A stretch of DNA of 64,000 bases from Tubulanus polymorphus. Lineage: Eukaryota; Nemertea; Palaeonemertea; Tubulaniformes; Tubulanidae. The notes beneath the pieces were generated by a model. That model was not told where the DNA came from. It searched no databases and saw only the letters and a list, made by a program, of their open reading frames with translations. The DNA lies in NCBI RefSeq assembly GCF_964204645.1, contig NC_134025.1:23900001-23964000 (forward strand), given 5' to 3'. Shown piece by piece: positions 33,558 to 45,900 of this stretch. Made by a program: the position numbers and the translations under genes. Within the stretch, counting starts at the first letter, position 1. Each line of letters begins with the position of its first letter.

Positions 33558-34360
33558 GGTGTCACGCAGTAAGGCTCGAGTACTAATATCAATAGTCAAA
33601 CAGATAGTCTACACATCGGCTACCAAAGACAACCCTGATTCTGTAAAAATATCCGACAAAATATGTAAACTATGACTCCAGCAGGTATTAATTACTGATA
33701 TAATATGATTTCAAATGTTAAAATCGATAAGGAATAAATAAATTTGTTATATTTTATGTCATCTCGGTTCATCTCGGTAAAATACGTCATCTCGTTTCTT
33801 TAAGTTAATATAATAATGAGGACCGCCCTCTCTCCCTCACTTTATGCAGCCCACCCCAGCAGGGCCAAGGCAGCGTGTACCCAATCCCATGAGCTGTCTG
33901 TAAGGCTTGGATACACCCTTTATAGTTGGGTTGTCTAGTAAAGAAGGGAAATGATACAAATTTTGCATGATGATGTTCAAATTACCTCTGTCTTGTTCTA
34001 GTTTAGTGCAGTTTTTCAAGTAGCACCGCCTAGCGTTTTGTAAAATTACTTAAATGGCAGGATCTTACGTCAGATAGCAGCACTATCGAAAACCGGTTTC
34101 AAAATTCTTGCTTCCCTTTTTTAAATAAAAAGGTATTAAATCATTAAGTGACACTGTGGCTTTATTGAAAAGAATTTTTTTCAAAATTTTTTGCTATCAT
34201 TTCAACTTTTTCTCGTCGATGACAATCGCTTGGGTAGCTGTAAGTAGGCTAAATTGTATTTTGGGTCATACTAATTGCAGACTAATACCATTGGAATTTT
34301 TTTTATTACCCTCATTACAGCATTAGTGACAAACCTGAGAATAGATGTATTTAGTGTAAT
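33558..34360. promoter_or_regulatory. TRAPPC9/XDH-like divergent upstream region
   Basis: 803 bp between divergent start codons. A short tandem CATCTCGGT occurs at about 33760-33777. No gene or known element is seen. Confidence 0.45.
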
Positions 34361-37300
34361 ATGTCTGCGACTGATTGCAGTTCACTTGAATTTTATGTCA
34401 ATGGCAAAAAGGTACTCATTAAATGCTTTGACTCTTGACTTATTTTACAATTCAGATTGAATAGATGGTCGTTTTCCAGTTTTTGCCCACCACTAAAGCT
34501 ATTCGTGTTTTAGTGAAGCCATGATGTTTATCCCATTGTTATGTTTCTTTTCCAGATAATTGACATTGATGTTGACCCTGAATGGACATTGTTGAATTAT
34601 ATACGAAGAAAATGTATCCTTCTGTTAATTCCTAACCTCAGATTGATTTGTGTTGACAAGTTGACAAAATACTCTAAAATACTTTTGAATTGTTTTGTAC
34701 ATCATTTTGTTGATGATAGTTTTGTGAGAAAAAAGATATCATCATATCATAAAACTAACATCACCAATTTGAATGTTAACAAATCCTTAATCATAAAACC
34801 CAGTGTTACTGACAGGAACAAAACTCGCTTGTGGACAAGCAGGATGTGGTGCGTGTACTGTAATGGTATCTAGATATGATCGACATCAAAAGAAAATTGT
34901 GTATCCTTATTTAATTGTAAATCAATTTGTAAAGCTTCCCACTGGCTGTTTCAATTTAAGTTCAGAAGTCACATAAAAATGAAATTTTCTAATTAAGAAT
35001 ACCCGTAGTTATAAATACACTAGCCGAAATGTATACTTGATAGCCAAATATACTGTACCGGTACTCATTATCTGAAACCACAGAAAGTGATTGTTTATCA
35101 GATAGGCCTATAACGGTACCTTAAAATCTGAATTTAGTCATGCCGCAGTTCCAGCATGTGCAGTATTTATTGTTAATGTACATGGTATGGCGGTCACTAC
35201 AGTTGAGGGAGTTGGTAGCCGGAAAAATCTCCACCCAGTGCAAGTGAGTGAAATATGGAATTGAGGAAGTATCAGAACCTATCACAGCATAACCTTGACA
35301 CATTTTCTTTGCAGGAACGACTTGCAAAATACCATGGCAGTCAATGTGGATTCTGTACCCCTGGTATGGTTATGTCAATGTATACTTTACTCAGGAATAA
35401 TCCAAATCCTTCCATCTCTGAGATAGAAAATGCAATGCAAGGAAATCTCTGCCGTTGTACTGGATACAGACCAATCTACCAAGGATTTGTCACTTTTGCT
35501 GATAAGGTTCATTAGCATGGATTATTCATTACCCTTTATGTATGATGAAAATCTTTTTTAAAGTTTTAGTAATGAGTGCTATCTTGATGTATTTTTTTAG
35601 ACGGATTTTGATTGTGGAATGGGTGATCAGTGCTGTAAAAAGAAAATTGAAATCTCTGGTGTAAGCAAAATGTGTAATTAATGTACTGTATGTTTTACCA
35701 GTATGGTATTGAATTGAATTAGTACACTTGTAGATGGCAACTAATTTACATGAGGGCACTTTTATTCCATACAAGCCAGATCAAGAACCAATATTTCCAA
35801 ATGAACTTCAGGTGGGTCACTTTTGCTATATGTTATGCAGTTAATTATTCACACATTTTAATCTGAAATCAAAATGTTTGAATCTTCAGCTTTCCGACCG
35901 TCTTGATAAAACTTTAGCCCATTTCAAAGGCAAGCGAATAGAATGGTTCCGTCCAACATCGCTTGATGAACTTTTTGAATTGAAAAAGAACCTACCCGAC
36001 GCTCGATTTGTCAATGGAGGACTTAATATGAGTAGGGATGAAAATTTATTCAATAGATCATGCGACCTTACTGATATAGTCCAATTCTTATATTAAGACT
36101 TATTTGATATTCCATTCACAGGAAAGTATGGTATCCACCCTGATAAAGAAAATCTGCAGCTCATTTCTCTATCTCATGTATCTGAATTACATGACATTGA
36201 AAACAATTTGGACGGTATCTCTGTTGGTTCAGCTTGTACTTTGGAGCAAGTGTCTCAAACCCTTACTGCTGAAACCGATAGGCAGCACTGTAAGACAAAA
36301 CAAACCAAATATTTAAAGAATTTTCTGTTCTGTATGGTTGATGATGTACAATGTGTTCATAATAGTATTTGTTATGTATTTTATATAATGGAAAAATGTA
36401 ATTTTCTATCGGGAAATTCCACCTAAATCTGTGCATGTTCACTTGCAGTTAGCAGGACGCAAAGTTTCGTAGCATTGAATAGGATGCTGAATTCATTCAG
36501 TTTACAATGGAAAAATGTTGCTGTAAGTATATCCATGCATTATTAGTTTTTTTAATTGATTTATGTTACATGTAAGATATTCTAATCAAAATTCCTATTC
36601 ATTTGATTTTTTCAGACCATTGGAGGGCATATTGTCGCTAATAGAAAAAAATCTGACCTGATTCCAGTATTAATGGCCGCCTGTTGTAAAATGACAATTA
36701 TTTCACCAGGTTATGCAAAGACGTTTTTACATTTAAATGTGATGATTTGTGATGAATAAAAGATTATTTTGCTTGTTATGTAGAGTGATCAATAAGGAGT
36801 TCGGTATAACATAAGATCAATGTGTCGGTGATTATCGGTGCTTTGAATACCATCTGTTATTTTTACTCATTGTGTGTATTTTCTTGTACAGTTAGCGAGA
36901 GAACTGTTGTGATCAATGAACATTTTTTGTCTGATTTGACGTCTCTACTGCTGAAACCAAATGAGCTCATCAAATCAATATTCATTCCTTTCCAATCAAA
37001 AGTAAGCTAAAATTATAATTCAGTGGAGAAATTAAATTACAGATGAAGTGAGTTAATTACTGAGCATTCAATATTGCTTTTTATTTTAAGAGTGAGTTTC
37101 TTGAAGTTTACTCATCAAATTCTGTGCAAGCTACGTCGGTTTTTCGCATGGTTGTTGAGAAAGATACCAGTATTATTCAGGAATTATGTATAATATCCAG
37201 TGGTTTAGATGGAAGTATCAAATTGGCCAGTGAAACTATGAAAGAAGCTGTAGGAAAGTAAGTCTAACCATAAACTGATATTGATTTTTATCTGGTTTAT

Positions 37301-40300
37301 ATCTATTTGTATCAAATTGACAAAAAGATAAACAGATTTAAATGATGGGTGAAAGACTTGATTAGATGATTCATGTATTCATTAACCAATTCTGTATTCT
37401 TTAATTTTAGGAAGTTGTGTGACCCAGTTGTGTCGAGTTTGAGTAAAATCTTGACTGATGAGATTAAACCATGTACAGATAATACTGGTGGAGCAGTTCA
37501 ATATCGTTGTTCACTTATACTTGGATTCTTCTTTAAATTCTATCTATCTATACAGATCAATCTCTCTCAGCTTCTGGTATTTCATTAAGTCGATAGATCC
37601 TGTAAACATTGTTACATTTTTCTATATGACAATAGCAAAGTCTTGAATGTATTTTAGGGGATGGAGTCTGGGCAGTGTATACCACAGTCATACACAAGCG
37701 TATTACGTGAATTGCCCTCAGAACCGCTTAAAGTTCAGCAGATATTTGAGAAGACTGATGAATCACAGCCTGAACATGATACAATTGGCAAACCATTACC
37801 ACAAATTATCAACCCAAGCCATGTTTCTGGTGAAAGTGTTTTCATTGATGACATTCCTGCATATACCAGTAACTACCATTTATTCTAGATCTCAGTGGTA
37901 TATTCCTTATGAGGGATTTATGAAGGCAGGTGCAAATCATTCTTTTCATGTGTTTCAGATGAGTTATTTATTGCCTATGTGTATAGTAAGCATGCCCATG
38001 CAAAGATACTCAGTGTAGATCCGTCCGAGGCACTCAATGTTGATGGTGTGCTTTCATACATTGATCACAACGATGTACCTGCATCAAATATGTTTGGTCG
38101 TATTGTTAAAGATGAATATATCTTCCCGACAAAGCTAGTAGATTTTAATGGTCAAATTATAAGTGCTGTAGTTGCTGAAAATAGAGAAATTGCACGAAAA
38201 GCTGCAAAATTGGTAAAAGTTGAGTATGAAGTACTTCAACCCGTTATTACCATAACTGACGCAATCGAGGCCAAGTCTTTTTTCGAAACAGTTGTTAAAA
38301 TTGACAAGGGAGATGTTGATGATGTCTTATCAACAGTTGATCATGTCGTTGAGGGAGAGCTCTATGTTGGGGCGCAGGAACACTTTTATATGGAAACAAA
38401 ATCTGCTTTGGTAGTTCCGCTCAGTGAAAACGATGAAATTCTAATATATGCAGGGACTCAAAATCTTGCTGCAATACAGGTAAACAACAATTGTCTATTG
38501 AATTGGCTTGCATGGATCCCAGTTTGATTATTATTTTATTGGTTACCTGGTTTTCTCCCTTAAAGGAAGATGTGGCAAATGCTCTTGGCTTGAAGGAAAA
38601 TCGGATCATTGTAAAAAATAAAAGAATTGGTAAGCTACCAATTAATTCAAGTGAAGCCACTGAACTTGATTGAACTCAAACCATTGAAAGAATATTTACT
38701 TGAATATCATTACATGTGTTTATTTTGTAAGGGGGTGCATTTGGAGGTAAGGAAGAAAATTCAGCAATTGTATTGCCTGTTGCTGTTGCAGCTTATAAGT
38801 AAGTGTTTCAAATTCTTTTCTTTAACATTTATTTCACGAACATGATGACACAAGCCACATTCTAGAATTGTATTCTATTTAGATTAAAGCGACCAGTACG
38901 ATGCGTATTAAATCGAGATGAGGACATGAGAAATACTAGCAAGCGACATCCTTTCCTTGGAAAATATAAGGTGTTACTTACTGATTGAATCAGAGTAGTT
39001 TATCAAATGAAAAATACTAGAATAGCTTAGTATTGTTATATATGAATTAATTTGGTTTTTAGGTTGGTTTCTCTAGCCAGGGAATTGTACAGGCAGCTGA
39101 TATAACGCTGTATGCAAATTGTGGTTTTAGCCATGATACATCTACAGCGGTGAGTTAAATACTGTTGGAAGAGCTGCTGTAACAAATAACTTTTTATGTA
39201 CCCTTGTAGTTGTTATTATGTTTAGGTAGTTCAGCTAGCAGTACTGGATACAGATGCCTCGTACTGGATCCCAAAAATAAGAGTGAAGGGTTACCTCTGT
39301 AAAACCAATCTCCCTTCAAATAGCTCCTTTCGAGGAATGGGACGGCCGGAGGTGGCGATCATAACTGAATCATGGATTGAACATATTGCTCGAAATCTTG
39401 TAATGTCACCAGAAAAGGTGATTTTCTCAATGACTGAAGAGAATGAATGTTTGATACATCTTGTTTGATACATTTGATACATCTCGTATATTATTTACAT
39501 TTCATCTATTGTAGATAAGAGAGGTGAATTCTTATCGCACGATAGGTCCAAGTACTTTTGGTCTGTTAGAGATTGACGGACGATGTTTATCTAGATGTTG
39601 GAATGATGTAATTGAACAGAGCAATTATGAAGAGCTGAGAAGAGAAACTGATACTTTTAATGCGTAAGATCTTTTTTGTGTTATTCACATTGAATTTCGT
39701 GTTTCCTTCCAAGAATTTTTTATTTCTATTTATGATGTCCAGTGAAAATCGATGGAAGAAAAGAGGTGTCTCAGTTGTTCCGACAAAATGTGGTATTGGT
39801 TTTCCATGGCGATTCATGAACCAGGTAACTGCCGGTATATGCATCGTACCAGGAGATAACTGAATGTGCATGTTCATGTACCATTACATCACTACTGGAC
39901 AAAATTTAGTCATTAATGAGAAAAAAATATTACCTGTAGGCTGGCGCATTAGTGCATGTTTATCGAGATGGAACAGTGCTTATTACATATGGTGGTATAG
40001 AAATGGGTCAGGGTCTACACACCAAAATTATTCAAGTATGATTTAACAAATTTCTAATTCTATATAACGTAGCACTTACATTATATATGTGTGCATCTCA
40101 TGTATACTACTGGATTTTTCATAAATTTCAGATAGCAAGTCGAGTCCTGGCTATTTCAACCGATAAAATCCATATCCAAGAAACTAGCACTGACAAAGTA
40201 CCAAATAGCATCACTAGTAGTGCAAGTACCAGTTCAGATATGTATGGGATGGCAGTAAAGGTATGACCAACATTCCTAGAAGTTATGAAGTTTATTACCT

Positions 40301-41689
40301 CCACATAGTTAGAATCTAACAATCGTCCTAAAATCCAGTTGGAATATATCTAAGTTAATGTTTAGTATACAAAGAGAACGTTTTTCAGTATGCTTGTGAA
40401 AAGCTTATAGCACAGCTTCAACCTATGAAAGAAAAGTACCCTGGTGATGATTGGGAAGCATGGGTTATGAATGCATGGTTGAATAATATCCACTTATCAG
40501 CCACAGGTTACTACGGGTAAGAAAATGTGTTCAGAGTGCAACTTTTCATGAAGATTTCCCTTAAAAAATGTGATGATTTCTTATAGAAATTTAGACTTGT
40601 CGAATGTATGTTGATTAGAGGCGGTTAGATATGAATTCTATTCCTTATTCTTTTTAGTGCTCCTGATGAGTACCATTATGACTGGGATAAGGTAACAGGG
40701 CGAAGATATAATTACTATACATATGGTGCTGCATGTTCAGTGGTAGAAATTGATTGTTTGACCGGTGACCACAAGGTAAGACAATATTGAATTTTACCTT
40801 GTGTATATGTCTGATAGTTTTACAATTCACTTGTTTCATGGTCCACCATAGTCAGTAACCGGCCTGTGGTTAAGTTTCATGATCGGATATTTTCAGTTGG
40901 TATAAGCCCATCCGATTATAAAAAGCTTACCACCAACGATTAGGTAACTAACTAGGTCCACCACACTTTGTTTTTTCTAGATATTGAAAACAGATATTGT
41001 GATGGATGTTGGAGCTAGTCTCAATCCAGCCATTGACATTGGTCAGATTGATGGTGCTTTTATGCAGGTTCATGTTCAATGTCTTAGCAACAATGTACGG
41101 ACAGAGATGTTGTGATTTTCTGAAAGTAAACATCTAGCTTTTGCAGGGTTATGGATACTACATGACTGAACAACTGCATGTTTCCCCTGAAGGAAAAATA
41201 CTTTCAACTGGTCCAGCATCTTACAATCTTCCTCGGTTCAGAAATTTACCCAATGAATACAACGTAACAATTCTGAAAGGATCCAGAAATCCAAGAGCTA
41301 TTTATTCTTCGAAGGTGAATTTCATCATCCATAAATTTCAAATTAAAGCAGAATTGTTTTAACTAACTTACATATGTAATAACGCTACAATTTTGTTAAC
41401 TATTAGGGTATTGGAGAACCACCATTAATTCTTGCAACTTCCGTTTACTTTGCGGTGAAAGAAGCTATCTTAAGCGCAAGATCTGATTTTGGTGTATCTG
41501 GATATTTCCGTTTGGATTGCCCGGCTACAGCTGAGAAAATCCGTCTTGCATGCACTGATCAATTCACCCAGCCAGTAAGTAAGCCTATTATGTATTTTCA
41601 GTAAGGTTCATTGAATTATTTCATGTATTCAGATGAAATTCGTGTCGCTCTTCCCATGGTCTGTTTTACAGTTTGACGTAATTGGCTAA
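34361..41689 (+). CDS. xanthine dehydrogenase / aldehyde oxidase family molybdo-flavoenzyme (paralogue 1, complete)
   Basis: Molybdenum hydroxylase. Thirty-one exons: 34361-34411, 34556-34613, 34804-34900, 35138-35243, 35315-35506, 35601-35660, 35734-35811, 35890-36031, 36122-36289, 36449-36522, 36616-36709, 36892-37001, 37091-37257, 37411-37576, 37658-37868, 37959-38479, 38566-38629, 38732-38798, 38883-38970, 39063-39149, 39226-39417, 39515-39663, 39743-39824, 39940-40035, 40132-40260, 40389-40516, 40658-40775, 40981-41067, 41147-41314, 41407-41574, 41633-41689. Phases close (1324 aa; human XDH 1333). Two 2Fe-2S centres: [10 protein letters not shown], and CGFCTPG with [11 protein letters not shown] domain: [15 protein letters not shown]. 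Molybdopterin domain: [34 protein letters not shown], catalytic GIGEPPL. The XDH NAD-site stretch FKQASRREDD is not conserved ([12 protein letters not shown]), which suggests an oxidase. Confidence 0.93.
40848..40953 (-). repeat. dispersed repeat, copy 2 of 2
   Basis: Reverse complement of 6306-6408 with only a few differences. It lies in intron 27 of the XDH-like gene, ending about 28 nt before exon 28. Confidence 0.8.
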
Positions 41690-42929
41690 GAAGAAAAGCA
41701 CCTCGGGTTCTTACTTGCGCCATTGCACTATGTCGCTTCTATGCTTGAATTAGTAAAACTTGGAATTTTTCTTTTGTTTTAATTATTAACTTAATTTGTT
41801 TGAATCTATTGCGAGTTTGTATATGGATTAGATCCAATTTTATAATGTTTTATTGTGGTTTAACTACAATGAGTTAGAATACAATGTATACTTAAAGTTT
41901 TTTTGTGTTTTCTCCTTACTTACCTATTGCATGTTTCTATAAACATTAGATTCCATTTTTATCATATTTTATTGGGGTTTCTCTACAATGAGTTGAAATA
42001 CTCAAAAATGTATTTAGATGTTTGTGCATGATTAATGAATACACTGATCTGTTTGTTAGCATCATTGTACACCTTGGAGTAATCTTTAAATTACTAGCTT
42101 CAATTAATCAATGGTTTTACTCCAAATCATTATACACTGTAGAATCATCCGAAATTTTAGAAAAATTACTTTGTTATTCCGGATATTGAAATCTATGTAA
42201 TTTTTAGCATTTGGAATTTTGTGAAAGTCTGCTCCATTTCAACGGAGAATTAAAATGATTCATTAGAATGTGTTTGATTTTGTTTTTGATCGATGGATGA
42301 TTAATGACGCTATTACACTACGATAGATGGCAAAAGCGTCGTGTGCTATACTACTTTTCATTTGTTAGGTTCACTCGCTAAGTGACAAAAATTTATTATA
42401 TCGAAATTTATTATATTCATAATATCGAAATGTATGAGTTGAGTTTCTGTATCATTACACACACATAGAAATGATGGAGTTATCTTACATACACGTATAA
42501 GATAGTTTGCAAAGAATTCACTGAATGTAGTGATTGATTTAATAGTTTGTCTCAACGTCACGATCACTCATACATTTCATATACATTCTCCCCTTTTTCG
42601 ACTACAAAATGTTTCGTGGTCGAAAAATAAACTTAGGATGTCTTGTACAAACGAAATGTTAGTCTGTATTTGTATCTGTAGGATCTATTTGCATTTGTTA
42701 CGCCGGTGATTAGTTGCCCCGAATCTAACAGGGCCAGGTATTAAAATTCATTTGAATACACTAGGTTTTAAAAAATATTTTCAAAATCTATAATAAAATA
42801 ACTGAATTATGAACTAAGATCATTATAGAGAAGACAGTTAGTTATGTCAGTTACGTGTGTAAGCTTATGTTTTCTACGCGAAGTTCAGCTCCCAGTCAAG
42901 TATAGCAGACAGCGCCAGGGCGATAGGAA
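41690..42929. other. intergenic region after XDH-like gene 1
   Basis: 1.24 kb of AT-rich DNA. It contains a degenerate direct repeat of about 60 bp (41828-41886 and 41947-42006, sharing TTTTATTG and CTACAATGAGTT). The XDH-like 3' UTR and the zinc-finger promoter must be here. Nothing else was recognised. Confidence 0.5.
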
Positions 42930-45900
42930 ATGGCATCTAGAAGACGGCGAATAGGCGAAAAAAGCTCCCAAAAGGCTCCTTTAGAATATGAACATCCTCG
43001 TAAGTTACTTCTATTCATAGGATAATCTTTCGCCGTATCGCTCGATACTAGTATTAATAGGTTTTATTTTCGACGAGAATAGAATTAACGGTTCAAAATC
43101 GCGATAAAAAATAGCGGCTGCTACGCTGATCGTAGTAAGGCGACTTTGATGTGCGCCGCAACAATGCGTCTTTATTGATTGGTAGTCGGAAGGAAATGCA
43201 TTATTAGCTGAATTGTAGAAAGTTGTCTTGTTTCGGGAAAAACCCATAACTGGCGAAAAATGACATTAGCCGCCTAAGTGCCGAAAAATGCTTCAACAAA
43301 TTTCAAATTGTTCGTCGTAATTAATCAAAATGGCGGCGACGACCACGCCATTTGAGATACACTCGGAGACCATGAACATGGGCAGTTTTGGTAACTTTCC
43401 TTGGATTTTCGGGACCTGAAGTTGCGTCTAAGTTCTTCGTCCGTGCTTTTAGACGTATTTTCGGTGTACAGTTGTCAATGATTGATAGGAGAATAGGTGG
43501 CTACAAGTGAAATTACATATGTTAAACGAGCAGACACTGAAATGATCACGTGATACGTGTGTTGTCGAATGCAGACGAAATGTTTCAAAAGAAACGCGTT
43601 CGTCTAAGCGCAAATTTCTACTCTAAATAAACGCATCACGTATTTTGGCTAGTGCGTTTCCAAAATAAAAGTTTCGTAGCAAAATCCAATCTTATCTTGT
43701 TAGGGGGGTATGCCTGGGTAGAAAATTCGTAATGTATTTGGGCCCAAGGTGAGTTAGGCCGTCTACAGGCCCAATCTTCATAGTCTATGGCACTATAAAA
43801 AATTGTATCCAGGGTCTCCAACAAAACAACTTGAGATATATCTGTGGTCACTGACTAGCCAAAAAACTTTTAATTTGCTACCTGATCCTCAGGCCCCAAA
43901 CACCCAGTTCATAACAAGGATTCAATCCTATATAAGCCCTATATATATGAGATCTTACATATTTGGATTGTAAACTATTTTATATAAATATTAGTGAATT
44001 AAAATTTTTTACAAATCATAGTGATTAATCTGTTATTGATTATTTTCATTGAATTATATCTTACAGATAGACCGAGTTGCAGTTTATCTTCTATTTCTGA
44101 TTCAGAAGATGAAAGCATATCAAATGAAGTTGACAATGAGTCTTCAGAGTCCAACAAATTAGATACAAGCATTGAATCGAAACTAGACACGAGCATGGAT
44201 TCGATAGTAATGCCTGAGTCCGATTTGAAAATGCTTCAAATGGATAAAGATAAAGAAAGTGAGGTGGATGTCGAGGGCAATGATTCCAAACAGAAGCAAA
44301 ATATGCTGTTAGATGTATTAGCTCAAGTTGCATCAGATACTCTAGCACTGGAACCTGATGTTCCACCACCAAACGAAAATAAGAGGGTAATTATTCTGAC
44401 ATAAATAGGCAAGAAATGAGAAGATATGGAATAGAAAGATCATGAATTTTGGCATTTAGAATTTATAATATTTGAATATAATTTAAAACTGTGTAAGACC
44501 TTTTTCGATTCCCAGTACATTTGTTCAATCGTAAATGTAGAATCATTCTCTTTTTCAGTTAACTCTGCGAACAATACAAAGCATGGACGTGCTGACTCTG
44601 GATCAAATTCGATACCTGACCGATAAATCATTGGTGAATTTGTTTTCTGATATGAGCAGCGATGAGATCAAGCGAAACTACACGTTCACCTGCTATTTGA
44701 TACCGTCAAAGTGTGAAGTTGCGGTGTCGAGTTTCGGCAACGAGATGAAAGCGCGATTGCGCATGTGTCAACATCTCAGAGATCACATCAAGCAGCTCTC
44801 TGAAGAATATGCCGGTCAGTACATACTGAAGATGTGCCAGATAAAAACTTTCACGGTGATAAAAATCTGTATGCACACTCCATTCACTTTTAATCATATG
44901 TTGCAGATCCAAAAGTTAAATTTACTGCTGAACCGCTTCATTCACGTCGAAGAAGAGCTTTAGGTAAGAGAGCTTAGCAAGGAAGCTATTAAGAATATCA
45001 TCTAGATATCAATTTACAATTTTGCTAATTATTGCTACTAATTCAGAGAAAATTCTATAGTTATGTGGATTATTTTTATCCTATGTTTTACTTATCCTTC
45101 GCGTTAATTTTAGCTGCGAAATCATCAGGCAAAATGAAAAGAAAGCGAAGTTCAAACTACCCTCTAATATATAGTTCGGCAAAGCCAGATTTATTTCAAG
45201 ACGACGAAACAAAGGTTAAGAGAGCAAGATTTACCGGTAAGAGAAAGAAAATGCCTAAGAAGATGGGCAAATCAGTATCGGATGCTATTAAACGTGAAGT
45301 TATTGAGACTGATTCAGTCGAGTCAACTTTAATCGATGTGGAGGAGGTTGGAGCAAGTAGCGAGCAGTTGAAAAATCAACAAATCATACTCGACTTATTG
45401 CGAAGATCTCAACCGCATCATGATCACAGTTACACATCGATATTTGGCTCGAAAGGACAAAATTTCGCTCAACACGATGGTGCGTCGGACGACGAGCTGG
45501 ATGTTGGTACGAACACACGCACTGGTGGTGTTAGGGCAATAAAGAATAAACCGTTTATCTTCATGAATAGCACAGCCCAAACGACAAGGGTTACCCCTGG
45601 AGTATTGGTAGCTGACAGTAATAATGTCGAGGGTAAAGACGTTATACCGTTTATGCAACACAGCCGGCTTTTCGTTACACCCGATGGAATGCCAGTTTAT
45701 GAAGAAGAAGTGATTGAAATAACTCCCGATAACTCGAGTAGTTTACGTAAGTAAAATTAAATAATTCATATCAATCAAAACTTTTTCTTGGGCTTTAGTG
45801 TAACAGCTATATTTAATGCATATGTATGCTTCATTTTATATTTGGTCTTTACTTCAGGGCCTTATCCACCTATGCCTAAATCTGATCTGGCCATGAAAGG

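Noticed and set aside
30219-33599. TRAPPC9 as a dead processed pseudogene
   Set aside because: The frame is open for 1112 codons with family motifs intact throughout; a dead copy would show stops or frameshifts.
34891-34900. First GT (34899) as donor of XDH-like exon 3
   Set aside because: It would break the frame into exon 4; the second GT (34901) gives KIVHAAVPAC, as in the family.
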